Shown here piece by piece: positions 50,473-59,089 of a DNA stretch of 64,000 nucleotides. Position 1 is the stretch's first letter; every line of letters starts with the position of its first letter. A program made the position numbers and the translations under genes. The DNA is from Shewanella sp. TC10. Lineage in GTDB: Bacteria > Pseudomonadota > Gammaproteobacteria > Enterobacterales > Shewanellaceae. A model generated the notes under the pieces. That model ran no database searches and had not been told where the DNA came from. It saw only the letters and a list, made by a program, of their open reading frames with translations. The DNA lies in the NCBI RefSeq assembly GCF_009663145.1, contig NZ_VKHR01000011.1:1-64000 (forward strand). The letters are read 5' to 3'.

Positions 50473-52209
50473 ATGATTTTTACCGTAGAGAACGTTGTTC
50501 AAAAGAACTTACCAAAACTTAATCAAACACCATGGCTTGCCACGCCAACCAAAGCCATGTTGCGCTATTTGCTTAATGAAAAACAATGTAATGAAATTGC
50601 CGCTGAGTTTGCGTATTTAAAAGGGGTCGATTTTGTAGAGCATGTTCTCGATTGTTTCGACTTTAACTATTCAGTACCCAGTAATGAAATCGAAAATATT
50701 CCTATTGAGGGGCGAGTCGTCATTTACGCAAACCACCCTATTGGCTCGCTTGATGCTTTGGCACTAATAAAACTTATTAGCCAAGTCAGGCCAGATATCA
50801 AAGTCGTCGCCAATGAACTGCTAATGGCATTAGAGCCTATGCATTCTCTCCTTTTACCCGTGAATAACATGTCTGGCGGCACTCCAAGACAACATCTTGA
50901 AAATATTCACCTTCACCTTAAAAATGAAGGTGCGGTGCTCATCTTTCCATCCGGTGAAGTATCAAGATTACGACCATCTGGCGTGACTGATTTAAAGTGG
51001 CATTCAGGTTTTTTAAAGATGGCGAATACCTGTAATGCTCCTTTATTGCCTATGTATGTTGATGCAAAAAACTCCGCAACCTTTTATGGTGCATCAATGA
51101 TATATAAGCCTCTTGCGAGCTTATTGTTAGTAAAAGAAATGTTCAAACAGGCAAAACGCACTATGCCTGTTCGAATTGGTAAGTTAATCCCTAAAGAAGC
51201 AATTAGCAGTAATGACTTTACCCTTAAAACGAAAGTGCAATTACTCAAAAACCACCTATATCGAATTGGTAAAAACCGCAGTCCGATTTTTGCAACTCAA
51301 AACGCGATAGCCCACCCAGAGTCGCGCAGCGAACTGCAACACGCCCTACAACAGTGTGAATTATTGGGTGAAACCAACGACAACAAACAAATATTTCTAT
51401 ATCAACACCATGATTGCAGTCCTATCATGCGTGAAATTGGTCGCTTACGTGAAATAGCCTTTCGCGCAGTCGGTGAAGGAAGCGGCCATCGTCGTGATAA
51501 TGATCAATACGACCCTTATTACCAACACTTAGTTTTGTGGGATAAGGATGCTTTAGAAATTGTGGGGTCATATCGATTTGCCAGTGCTAAACAAGTTCAT
51601 GAACAACATGGTAAATCTGCCCTGTATAGCCAGTCCTTATTTAATTACAGCGAAGAATTTGCGCCTTACTTTGAAAATGGTCTGGAGTTAGGCAGAAGCT
51701 TTGTTCAGCCCAAATATTGGGGAAAGCGTAGCCTTGATTATTTATGGCTAGGCATTGGCGCTTATTTGGCTAAAAACCCACAATTTAGGTATTTATTTGG
51801 CCCAGTTTCAATCAGCGATCAATTACCTGAGCAAGCAAAAGAAATGATGGTTCATTTTTACCAACAACATTTTGCTACAGCAGATAAGCTTGCTCAGTCA
51901 AATACCCCATACAAGTTCACAGATGAACGCCTACAACAATTAAACCGTTTATATTCGGATGATGACTATTCAAGTTGCTTTAAGGTGCTTAAACACACCT
52001 TAGCTAATATGGGAGCTGCAGTGCCACCTCTATATAAACAGTACGGTGAACTGTGCCAAGATGACGGAGTGAAGTTCCTTGATTTCGGTATCGATACCGA
52101 TTTTGGTAACTGTATAGATGGCTTAGTGCTCGTTGATATACATGCTCTAAAACCTAAAAAAAGGCAACGCTACATTGAGTATCATTTAAATACTGATAAA
52201 AAAGCTTAA
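50473..52209 (+). CDS. olsF: bifunctional acyltransferase, OlsF-like ornithine lipid synthase
   Basis: 578 residues, two domains. N-terminal PlsC-like O-acyltransferase: YANHPIGSLD (H88-D94) and IFPSGEVSRLRPSGVTDL. C-terminal GNAT/hemolysin-type N-acyltransferase from about 310: REIGRLREIAFRAVGEGSG, QYDPYYQHLVLWD, ELGRSFVQPKYWGKRSLDYLW. This fusion is the OlsF architecture, making ornithine lipid by N-acylating ornithine then O-acylating; Shewanella makes ornithine lipids. The name rests on architecture and recall. Confidence 0.8.
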   Translation: MIFTVENVVQKNLPKLNQTPWLATPTKAMLRYLLNEKQCNEIAAEFAYLKGVDFVEHVLDCFDFNYSVPSNEIENIPIEGRVVIYANHPIGSLDALALIKLISQVRPDIKVVANELLMALEPMHSLLLPVNNMSGGTPRQHLENIHLHLKNEGAVLIFPSGEVSRLRPSGVTDLKWHSGFLKMANTCNAPLLPMYVDAKNSATFYGASMIYKPLASLLLVKEMFKQAKRTMPVRIGKLIPKEAISSNDFTLKTKVQLLKNHLYRIGKNRSPIFATQNAIAHPESRSELQHALQQCELLGETNDNKQIFLYQHHDCSPIMREIGRLREIAFRAVGEGSGHRRDNDQYDPYYQHLVLWDKDALEIVGSYRFASAKQVHEQHGKSALYSQSLFNYSEEFAPYFENGLELGRSFVQPKYWGKRSLDYLWLGIGAYLAKNPQFRYLFGPVSISDQLPEQAKEMMVHFYQQHFATADKLAQSNTPYKFTDERLQQLNRLYSDDDYSSCFKVLKHTLANMGAAVPPLYKQYGELCQDDGVKFLDFGIDTDFGNCIDGLVLVDIHALKPKKRQRYIEYHLNTDKKA

Positions 52210-52283
52210 AGCGCTATCACTTCAACATCAGCAAGCATTGATAAAATTGTTGGTTTAGATATTAACTATAACCTTGGGATGAT

Positions 52284-52312
52284 TTGTTCACTTTACAATT
52301 GTCTGATATAAA
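52284..52312 (+). promoter_or_regulatory. candidate promoter for the CBS gene
   Basis: TTGTTC (52284-52289) and TATAAA (52307-52312) with a 17-base spacer, 26 bases before the CBS start. The -35 match is weak. Confidence 0.3.
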
Positions 52313-52338
52313 TAGATTAATTGAAAAGGAGAAACATT

Positions 52339-52758
52339 ATGGTCACAATTGAGCAAATCATGAGCCCAAGGGTTGTCACCGTAGAAATGGATGATCGCAT
52401 CAGCACTGCCAAAGAAATCTTTGATAATGTGCCTTTTCATCACTTAGTCGTGTTGGATGAAAACAAAACAATATCTGGGATTTTGGCACGTACTGATTTA
52501 ATCAATGCCATCAGCCCCAACTTAGGTACAGCGGCGGAGCTCACTCGTGATATTGAAACCCTAAATAAACGAGTGCATCAGGTCATGGCCCATGGTCCAA
52601 TTTCTGTGGCTCCTTCCCTCGATATTGATACTGCTGCGCAATTAATGTTAACCAAAGGAATAACTTGTTTTCCTGTTTTACAAGAAGATGAATTAATTGG
52701 AATCGTCAGCTGGCGAGATTTACTAGGTCATTATTGTGGATTAACTAAAGGCCAATAA
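52339..52758 (+). CDS. tandem CBS domain protein
   Basis: 139 residues, essentially two CBS motifs (about 4-58 and 76-132): IMSPRVVTVEMDDRIS and VMAHGPISVAPSLDIDTAAQLML. Such stand-alone pairs bind adenosine nucleotides and regulate partners; the partner here is unknown. The start is ATG at 52339, right after AAGGAGAAACATT; the TTG at 52321 is in the leader. A 13-base tandem array begins on its stop codon. Confidence 0.88.
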   Translation: MVTIEQIMSPRVVTVEMDDRISTAKEIFDNVPFHHLVVLDENKTISGILARTDLINAISPNLGTAAELTRDIETLNKRVHQVMAHGPISVAPSLDIDTAAQLMLTKGITCFPVLQEDELIGIVSWRDLLGHYCGLTKGQ

Positions 52759-52931
52759 CTAAGAACAGTAACTAAGAACAGTAACTAAGAACAGTAACTA
52801 AGAACAGTAACTAAGAACAGTAACTAAGAACAGTAACTAAGAACAGTAACTAAGAACAGTAACTAAGAACAGTAACTAAGAACAGTAACTAAGAACAGTA
52901 ACTAAGAACAGTAACTAAGAACAGTAACTAA
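52756..52931. repeat. 13-bp tandem repeat array, 13.5 copies
   Basis: Unit TAACTAAGAACAG repeated without visible variation from the stop codon of the CBS gene for 176 bases (13 full units plus seven bases). Period 13 is not a multiple of three, and each unit carries TAA, so it is not coding in any frame. Confidence 0.95.
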
Positions 52932-53182
52932 AGTTAAACAGCTAAAACCAACAATAGAATAAGCGATTGTTTTAAAAGGTTTATTGCAATTCAACATTCA
53001 AAACCTATAAAGAACACCTTTAGCTTAAAAGCGTTTTTTGTCAATTAAAAATAATTAAAATAAAATTCTTTAGCCTCAACAAACACATACCCTTTGATTC
53101 AAAAAAACTTCATTTTACTCGCTGGAAAACGTCACATTTGTCTGCTTATCTTAAGGTAGGTTCACAGGCCAAGGAGACACTC
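52932..53182 (+). other. noncoding stretch after the tandem array
   Basis: AT rich, no coding frame of note and no clear hairpin terminator for the CBS gene. Holds the leader of the next gene with AAGGAGACACTC before its ATG. Confidence 0.5.
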
Positions 53183-53527
53183 ATGACGAGTTTTAAATAC
53201 CATCTAAATCAGGAAAAAATTGAATTACTGGCTAGTGACTGGATCGGCTTAGAGCGTGTATTAGTCAATGACAAAATTGTGTCGACTAAAGTTAATTTTG
53301 GGCAAAGAAGTACCCACAAAATTGAACTTAAAAATGGTAAACCTTGTCGATTACAGCTCTTAATAGACCCTCAAACTGAACAACTTACCTGCAGGCTGTA
53401 TAAGCAGAATGAGTTTATCGCAAGCTTAAAGCAAGGAAAGCAAAGCTTATTGAGTAGTAAAACGTTTTTTGAGGCAAGCATAATGCTGGCGTGTATGAGT
53501 AGCTTAGGCCTTTACTGGCTAAGTTAG
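53183..53527 (+). CDS. orphan protein with C-terminal hydrophobic helix
   Basis: 114 residues starting at ATG 53183 with the strong ribosome site AAGGAGACACTC. No family recognised. Residues 1-85 look like a small beta-rich domain (LLASDWIGLERVLVNDKIVS, then NFGQRSTHKIELKNGKPCRLQLL), possibly a beta-sandwich; the C-terminus (about 95-114, FFEASIMLACMSSLGLYWL) is hydrophobic and may be a membrane anchor. Followed by a terminator. Confidence 0.65.
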   Translation: MTSFKYHLNQEKIELLASDWIGLERVLVNDKIVSTKVNFGQRSTHKIELKNGKPCRLQLLIDPQTEQLTCRLYKQNEFIASLKQGKQSLLSSKTFFEASIMLACMSSLGLYWLS

Positions 53528-53556
53528 TTATTAATACACAAGTTTCTAGCACATCG

Positions 53557-53583
53557 AAAAAAGCCGCATCAGCGGCTTTTGTG
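53557..53583 (+). terminator. terminator after the 53.2-kb orphan
   Basis: Stem AAAAGCCGC (53559-53567) with GCGGCTTTT (53572-53580), loop ATCA, then TGTTTTT. Confidence 0.85.
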
Positions 53584-53674
53584 TTTTTATGCGCATAACA
53601 TGAACAAAGTACAGTAAGTGTCTCTGATAAACACATTACTAACAGCCAATTTTTATGCCCTATTTATGACCAAG

Positions 53675-54073
53675 TTAGTCGCATTTTGAAACAAGGCTGT
53701 CATTAACACAAATAAACAATTCATCTTGGTAGTTACCACTTCCTGCTGTCACAGTGGTGATTTTTAGCTTTTGTTTAGCTGAAGTATCTTCAACAATTGC
53801 TACCGACAATATGGTTCCATCTCTGGGTATAATTATCCCTTGAGTAAAATCACCTACATATAAATCTTTGTATAACTTAATACTTATTGAACCAATAGAT
53901 CTTGGTTCAATACGCCCCTCAGCAATCACAACGCTCTGACCATTGTCAAAAGTGAAAGCTTTGACGTAAGTGCCACCATTGGAAGTTGTTAGCTCATAAC
54001 CTTCCTGTGATTGAACCGAAATACTAGCGAGCATTATTGCAATTATAGTGATTGTTTTAATCAGTATTTTCAT
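53675..54073 (-). CDS. PliI-like periplasmic inhibitor of I-type lysozyme
   Basis: 132 residues; the start is ATG at 54073 after GAGGTGTCTAAG. Signal peptide about 1-22 (ILIKTITIIAIMLASISVQS). The mature part, GQSVVIAEGRIEPRSIGSIS and GIIIPRDGTILSVAIVED, matches what I recall of the PliI family (VVAEG-EPRSIGSYS-RPRDG pattern), proteins that block invertebrate-type lysozymes. C-terminal FICVNDSLVSKCD carries two cysteines. Family call is from memory. Confidence 0.65.
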   Translation of the reverse strand: MKILIKTITIIAIMLASISVQSQEGYELTTSNGGTYVKAFTFDNGQSVVIAEGRIEPRSIGSISIKLYKDLYVGDFTQGIIIPRDGTILSVAIVEDTSAKQKLKITTVTAGSGNYQDELFICVNDSLVSKCD

Positions 54074-54126
54074 CTTAGACACCTCTTCCCTGCCATAATT
54101 AAGCTTCAAGCTCTTACGCTACTGTT

Positions 54127-54174
54127 GTTATGAATTACGTTATGAGTCACGCTATGAATCATGTTATGAATGAC
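54127..54174. repeat. four imperfect 12-bp tandem units
   Basis: GTTATGAATTAC, GTTATGAGTCAC, GCTATGAATCAT and GTTATGAATGAC follow one another in the gap between the PliI-like gene and rlmI. Confidence 0.8.
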
Positions 54175-54221
54175 TAGATAGTTCGTGTAATCATTAATCA
54201 AAGTACGCTAAATAGCGAATA

Positions 54222-54250
54222 TAAAAAAAGCTACCTTGTAGGTAGCTTTA
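54222..54250 (-). terminator. terminator after rlmI
   Basis: Stem AAAGCTACCT (54227-54236) with AGGTAGCTTT (54240-54249), three-base loop; on the minus strand it follows the rlmI stop, with T residues from the A run at 54223. Confidence 0.8.
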
Positions 54251-54280
54251 TTATTCACTCACTTAATTGTGATAACTTAG

Positions 54281-55471
54281 TTAGAAAACGCGAGCAACAA
54301 GGCCTTTTAAATAAAAACCTTCTGGAAATGCACTACCAATCGGGTGATCGCTAGCTTGACTCAATCTATCAATAAATTGGACATCTCTTTTAGCATCAAG
54401 TGCGGCATCAGCAACCACTTTTTGAAATAGATCCGCTGCCATTAAGCCAGAGCATGAGAATGTCAGTAATGTGCCACCAGGATTAAGTAATTGCATGGCG
54501 ATCATATTAATGTCTTTATAGCCACGACAAGCGCCATTTAGCTGTGCTTTGTTGTCGGCAAACTTAGGAGGGTCTAACACAATCACATCGAAGGTTTTAC
54601 CCTCATCACGATACTGACGTAATAGCTTGAACACATCCGCTTCATGATAATTAACATGTTCATCATTAAAGCCGTTAATTTCCATGTTCAATTTAGCTGT
54701 ATCTAATGCTAACTTTGATACATCAACATTTTCGATGCTGGCAGCACCACCTTTAGCGGCATACAAACCGAATGTACCTGTATAGCAGAAACAGTTTAAT
54801 ACTGATTTATCTTTGACAAAACGAGCCGCAATTGAACGGTTATCTCGCTGATCCAAATAAAAACCTGTCTTATGTCCTTTCGTCACATCGACAGAAATTT
54901 TGATGCCATTCTCTTCGATAATGACAGGCATTTCAGGAAGCTCACCGTGTAATAAGCCCGTAATAGGTTTCAAGCCTTCCTTTTTACGAGAATCGACATC
55001 TGAGCGCTCGTAAATAGCACAATCAGGGTAGAGTTCAGCTAATACTTCGACTAATGTGTCACGCCAAAAATCAGCCCCTGTACTCAATAGCTGACAAACT
55101 AATACATTGGCATACTTATCAATAGTGATACCAGGTAAGCCGTCTGATTCAGCTGCAATAAGGCGGTAACCCGTTAGACCTTGTTCAGCGATTAATGCGT
55201 CTCTGCCTGCTTGTGCACGCTGTACACGCCGCATGAAGAAGTCTTTATCAATTTGCTCTTCTTTATCAAATGTCCATACGCGAACTTGGATCTGTGACTC
55301 TGGTGACCAAGCACCACGCCCTAACCAATGGCCATCATGCGCAACAACATCAACAGTTTCACCAGCTTGCGGTTTACCTTTAATGTTATGTATACCACTG
55401 GCAAAAACCCATGGGTGTTTACGCTCTAGTGATTTTTCACGCTTGGGTCTAAGCTTGATTCTGATAGCCAT
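54281..55471 (-). CDS. rlmI: 23S rRNA (cytosine(1962)-C(5))-methyltransferase RlmI
   Basis: 396 residues: N-terminal PUA domain ([20 protein letters not shown]), central EEHD-like part, C-terminal Rossmann methyltransferase with [21 protein letters not shown] (motif I), [10 protein letters not shown] (motif IV) and LLTFSCSG (motif VI Cys). The start is ATG at 55471 (RBS AAAGGCACC); a reading from 55543 lacks family support. Confidence 0.93.
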   Translation of the reverse strand: MAIRIKLRPKREKSLERKHPWVFASGIHNIKGKPQAGETVDVVAHDGHWLGRGAWSPESQIQVRVWTFDKEEQIDKDFFMRRVQRAQAGRDALIAEQGLTGYRLIAAESDGLPGITIDKYANVLVCQLLSTGADFWRDTLVEVLAELYPDCAIYERSDVDSRKKEGLKPITGLLHGELPEMPVIIEENGIKISVDVTKGHKTGFYLDQRDNRSIAARFVKDKSVLNCFCYTGTFGLYAAKGGAASIENVDVSKLALDTAKLNMEINGFNDEHVNYHEADVFKLLRQYRDEGKTFDVIVLDPPKFADNKAQLNGACRGYKDINMIAMQLLNPGGTLLTFSCSGLMAADLFQKVVADAALDAKRDVQFIDRLSQASDHPIGSAFPEGFYLKGLVARVF

Positions 55472-55800
55472 GATGGTGCCTTTTTCATTTTGGGATCGCG
55501 ATGATAAGGATCCTAACAAGGGAACGCAAGTTACAATCGCCAATTATAGTGCTTTAGTGTTAAATTTGGAGGCTAGCAATAGCAAATTGATTAACAACAA
55601 ATTATCTGGCTATCAAGTATGGTAATTAGTGCAAACAAACACGCCACTTAACATCAATTAAGCAGCGCTTTCCCTAGGATATTTCCCATACATTATTCTT
55701 TACCGATACTAAGCTCATTTAATATATTGAATAGATATATATTTAATTGAAATATATAAAACTCTACAAGACATAAAAACTATAGTTAATGTCAAATTAA
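55472..55800. other. noncoding stretch upstream of rlmI
   Basis: 329 bases, AT rich toward 55.7 kb (TATATTT/AAATATA dyad near 55736-55757). Promoter of rlmI is expected here; I see no clear element. Confidence 0.4.
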
Positions 55801-56226
55801 CTATTTATTTAATAATATCAATGTAAACAATTGAGACTGGCTTAATAGTGTTACATCTTGCGCTTGGCCATCAATGGATAATGATAAAACAGGGTTTTGT
55901 AAAAAATCTTTTGCATCATCAGCTGAATATAACTCTGGTAATTCAAGGTGATACTTCTCAGTACCTGCAACATCTAGTTTTAAATAAAGCGGCTTAGACT
56001 TTACCCAATGGCCTGAATCATCTGCGTTATCCTGAAATAAATCGCTATAGCTGACTTCAATTAGTTGCTCACCGGCAACCAGGTCGACTTCACGTTGAAA
56101 CTCAACGACTACGCCATTTACGCTATCAATATCCAGATCATCATGGAAAGTTATGCTAGAAGATTGCGCAGCAAAACTGGTTAACAGTAGGCCAAAGGCT
56201 GCAGATAATGTTAATTTAGTATTCAT
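55801..56226 (-). CDS. DUF2057-like exported protein
   Basis: 141 residues; start ATG 56226 after GGAGTTTAAT. Signal peptide about 1-21 (LTLSAAFGLLLTSFAAQS). SSSITFHDDLDIDSVNGV followed by a beta-rich region fits the DUF2057 (YccT-like) family; function unknown. Confidence 0.6.
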   Translation of the reverse strand: MNTKLTLSAAFGLLLTSFAAQSSSITFHDDLDIDSVNGVVVEFQREVDLVAGEQLIEVSYSDLFQDNADDSGHWVKSKPLYLKLDVAGTEKYHLELPELYSADDAKDFLQNPVLSLSIDGQAQDVTLLSQSQLFTLILLNK

Positions 56227-56534
56227 ATTAAACTCCAATCTTAATTTAATTATTCCGTAAATTCATTTCATACCACACAATTTAAAAGACCAACGAACAA
56301 TTAAAAAAATTTCAAAAAAGTTTATGTTTTTAATTTTTTATTTTTAACCGAATGAAATACCAAGCAATAGCTTAATCAAATTTTGATAAAATCGTTTATT
56401 GAAATTTTAAAATTTACAACATTAAATTTGAATTTATTGATTTAATGCAAAGAAATATCTGCAACATTAGATAGAATCACGCAACAAAAGTAACAACCAA
56501 GTAATTATTTCTAAGGTATTGGGGTACCTAAGTA
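56227..56534. other. AT-rich divergent intergenic region
   Basis: 308 bases between divergent small genes, strongly AT rich with A and T tracts; no recognised element. Confidence 0.4.
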
Positions 56535-56909
56535 ATGAGTAAAATGAGTCAAGGGAAAGTCATATGCACTCGTTGCCAAACAGAGATCATCGAAATTACA
56601 GTAAGTTGCAACTGCACAAACCGTGATAATGACAATTGTAAAAAACAACATGAGCCTAGATCTGCAACTAGAAACTCTCAACTCAAGCTCTCAACAGTTT
56701 CATTGCTTGTACTGAGTAGCACCAGTATCATTTTGTCAGCTTATTTCTGGTATTCTGTCATTGTTGATTTATCTGCTTACACGTTACACCAAGGCAGCAC
56801 TTACGCAAATTTCGAATTAATTTGTGCTGGATGGTGTTTTTTCATTGGTTGGTATTGTCTCTTCATAACAGTGGCTCAAATGCTTCTCCAGGAAAAGTCT
56901 ATTCCATAA
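56535..56909 (+). CDS. orphan membrane protein with N-terminal cysteine cluster
   Basis: 124 residues, unrecognised. Cys-x2-Cys at CTRC (11-14) and CNC (25-27) plus C36 in the first 36 residues suggest a small zinc-ribbon; two hydrophobic segments follow (about 53-77 and 93-117). Weak ribosome site (AAGGTATTGGGG is distant). The MITE-like copy 2 starts four bases after the stop. Confidence 0.5.
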   Translation: MSKMSQGKVICTRCQTEIIEITVSCNCTNRDNDNCKKQHEPRSATRNSQLKLSTVSLLVLSSTSIILSAYFWYSVIVDLSAYTLHQGSTYANFELICAGWCFFIGWYCLFITVAQMLLQEKSIP

Positions 56910-56912
56910 ATA

Positions 56913-57195
56913 CTAGGGCCTGTTGATCTTTGCTGGTTAAGTTTTGTTCTAAATAAAAGCATTTTAATCGAGGCGGATGAATTGATGCCTAGTCATCTAA
57001 GCCCCTTTTATTTACAAAGATGCATTCAACAAAGAGTAAAATGCTTTTAGTCGAACCCTCTGGGCAGCGTTTGTTGGCCATTTTTACTGCGTTACCGACT
57101 TTTTATGTAGAATAACTACACTACAAAGTCTCTGCCTTGTATAAATGGCCAACAATTCGCTGCAAAAACAATCTTGAAAGATCAACAGGCCCTAG
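56913..57195 (+). mobile_element. MITE-like repeat element, copy 2
   Basis: Second 283-base copy of the element at 37058-37340. Terminal repeats CTAGGGCCTGTTGATCTTT (56913-56931) and AAAGATCAACAGGCCCTAG (57177-57195) are perfect to each other yet differ from copy 1 at one paired position. Internal stem AAAAGCATTTT (56955-56965) with AAAATGCTTTT (57038-57048) also differs from copy 1 by a paired change. GTTGGCCATTT/AAATGGCCAAC pairs fully here but has two mismatches in copy 1. Confidence 0.82.
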
Positions 57196-57205
57196 AGATA
57201 AATGT

Positions 57206-58120
57206 TTAACTCTGTTCGATACTATTTGTCTTTCGATTAAAAAACTCTTTCAAAAAATCAATGAGTAAACGAACTTTTTTGGAATCAGCTGCGCCTGGCG
57301 GAAAGACAGCATAAATATTAATATCAGACAATTGATAGTCATCGAGTACAGTTTCTAACGTACCTTGCTTTACCTTAGGCCAAGCATCATAAGTCGGTAT
57401 TCTGCCAATACCGTGGCCACCTTCGACAAAGGCAGTTCTTGCTGAAGCGTTGTTAGTGGTAATGCTTCCTTTCATTTCGATACTAAACGAGCGAGAGCCT
57501 TTTTTAAGCTCTAAAACTCGTTTTAATGGCTTGTAAACGACCCAATCATGGGAACTTAACTCGCCAGGGGATTTAGGCCTGCCCTGCTTTTCAAAATAAG
57601 CGGGAGCGCCACACAAACAAGTTTTCATAACCGACAACTTAGTGGCTTGTAAACTTGAATCCACTAACGGAGCACCACGAATAGCGATATCTATTCCTTG
57701 ATTAATAATATTGACGACTTCATCGGTCAACATCACGTCCAGTTCAATTTTAGGATACAACAGCTTAAATTCGTTCAAAGCAGGAACTATGGTTTCGAGC
57801 CCTGCATTAACTGGACAAGTTAATTTGATTAAGCCCATTGGCTCGCTTTTCATATTCTCAATTTGCTGATTAGCAGAATAAGCTTGCTCAGCAATCACTT
57901 TACAGGACTGATAATAAGCTTGCCCTTCTTCAGTGAGACTAATGCTGCGAGTTGAACGATTGAGTAATTTAACTTGTAAATGCTCTTCTAGTTTTTTTAT
58001 ATGGTAACTTACAACTGCTCGAGAAAGGCCAATATGCTTAGCTGCGCCAGTTAAACTGCCTTGCTCAACCACTTGAGAAAACACCACCATACTTTTTAAT
58101 TGCTCAAAAGATACATTCAT
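57206..58120 (-). CDS. LysR family transcriptional regulator
   Basis: 304 residues. N-terminal winged helix (about 5-64: LKSMVVFSQVVEQGSLTGAA, SRAVVSYHIKKLEEHL) and C-terminal effector domain. LysR proteins usually control a divergent neighbour, here the DJ-1/PfpI and YqhD-type genes. A hexamer repeat lies 24 bases upstream of its start. Confidence 0.9.
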   Translation of the reverse strand: MNVSFEQLKSMVVFSQVVEQGSLTGAAKHIGLSRAVVSYHIKKLEEHLQVKLLNRSTRSISLTEEGQAYYQSCKVIAEQAYSANQQIENMKSEPMGLIKLTCPVNAGLETIVPALNEFKLLYPKIELDVMLTDEVVNIINQGIDIAIRGAPLVDSSLQATKLSVMKTCLCGAPAYFEKQGRPKSPGELSSHDWVVYKPLKRVLELKKGSRSFSIEMKGSITTNNASARTAFVEGGHGIGRIPTYDAWPKVKQGTLETVLDDYQLSDINIYAVFPPGAADSKKVRLLIDFLKEFFNRKTNSIEQS

Positions 58121-58143
58121 TATCGACCCTAATCTCCAAACTA

Positions 58144-58201
58144 AAACTCAAACTCAAACTCAAACTCAAACTCAAACTCAAACTCAAACTCAAACTCAAA
58201 C
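58144..58201. repeat. hexanucleotide repeat (AAACTC), about 9.7 copies
   Basis: 58 bases of uninterrupted period 6 between the LysR start (58120) and the divergent DJ-1/PfpI gene (58364), in the shared promoter region. Confidence 0.95.
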
Positions 58202-58363
58202 CAGCATTAAAAATAGCTCAGCCCCCATTGTATCAATTATTTAAACAATGAAGTCAATAAAGTCTGCATTGTCAGATTAAATTCAGGTTTCTATACTGAG
58301 TTCATTATTTAATAAGCCAACCAGTGTTAATGGCTTAATATCAGCAGCAAACAAGGAATTGAT

Positions 58364-59062
58364 ATGACAAACGTTACCGCCAAAAAAGTATTAATGGTGC
58401 TTACTTCACACGACCAATTGGGTGACACAGGCAACAAAACCGGCTTTTGGATTGAAGAGTTTGCCGCGCCATATTTTGTATTTAAAGATGCTGGGTTTGA
58501 TATCACTTTAGCTTCACCTGCCGGCGGTCAACCACCAATAGATCCAAGCAGCGAACTAGCAGACTTTCAAACGGATGACACGCGTCGATTTGATAATGAT
58601 AAAGATGCTCAAGCACATCTTGCTACTACACTTGTGCTATCTGACGTTAATGCTGATGATTACGATGGCGTTTTCTACCCAGGTGGTCACGGGCCGTTAT
58701 GGGATTTAACCGATAATTCAAACTCAATCGAATTAATCGAACAGTTTATTCAACAAAACAAACCTGTCGCTGCAGTGTGTCATGCAAGCGCAGCCTTGTT
58801 AAATGTTAAAAACAGCGATGGTAGCTACTTAGTAAAAGACAAAGCTGTAACTGGTTTTAGTAATACTGAAGAAGATGCTGTGCAATTAACTGATGTTGTA
58901 CCTTTTCTGCTTGAAGATGAATTACAAAAACGTGATGCAGATTATCAAAAAGTCGCTGACTGGCATGCATTTTCAGTTCAAGATGGCTTAGTCATCACTG
59001 GACAGAATCCAGCAAGTTCTTCACTGACAGCGCAAAAGCTAGCATCATACATTAACGCGTAA
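58364..59062 (+). CDS. DJ-1/PfpI family protein (Hsp31-like, type 1 glutamine amidotransferase fold)
   Basis: 232 residues. Nucleophile elbow Cys in AVCHASAALLN, YPGGHGPLWDL (oxyanion/Glu region). Closest to Hsp31/YhbO-type glyoxalase III or protein deglycase enzymes. Twenty-seven bases before a YqhD-type aldehyde reductase, suggesting a reactive-aldehyde response unit under the divergent LysR gene (inference). Confidence 0.87.
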   Translation: MTNVTAKKVLMVLTSHDQLGDTGNKTGFWIEEFAAPYFVFKDAGFDITLASPAGGQPPIDPSSELADFQTDDTRRFDNDKDAQAHLATTLVLSDVNADDYDGVFYPGGHGPLWDLTDNSNSIELIEQFIQQNKPVAAVCHASAALLNVKNSDGSYLVKDKAVTGFSNTEEDAVQLTDVVPFLLEDELQKRDADYQKVADWHAFSVQDGLVITGQNPASSSLTAQKLASYINA

Positions 59063-59089
59063 CGAATAATATTGTATTAGGACAATCTC

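Noticed and set aside
52756-52931. CRISPR-like array
   Set aside because: Units are contiguous 13-mers without spacers, so it is a simple tandem repeat.
55233-55625. 130-codon frame antisense to the 5' end of rlmI
   Set aside because: Mostly inside rlmI and has no recognisable domain or ribosome site.
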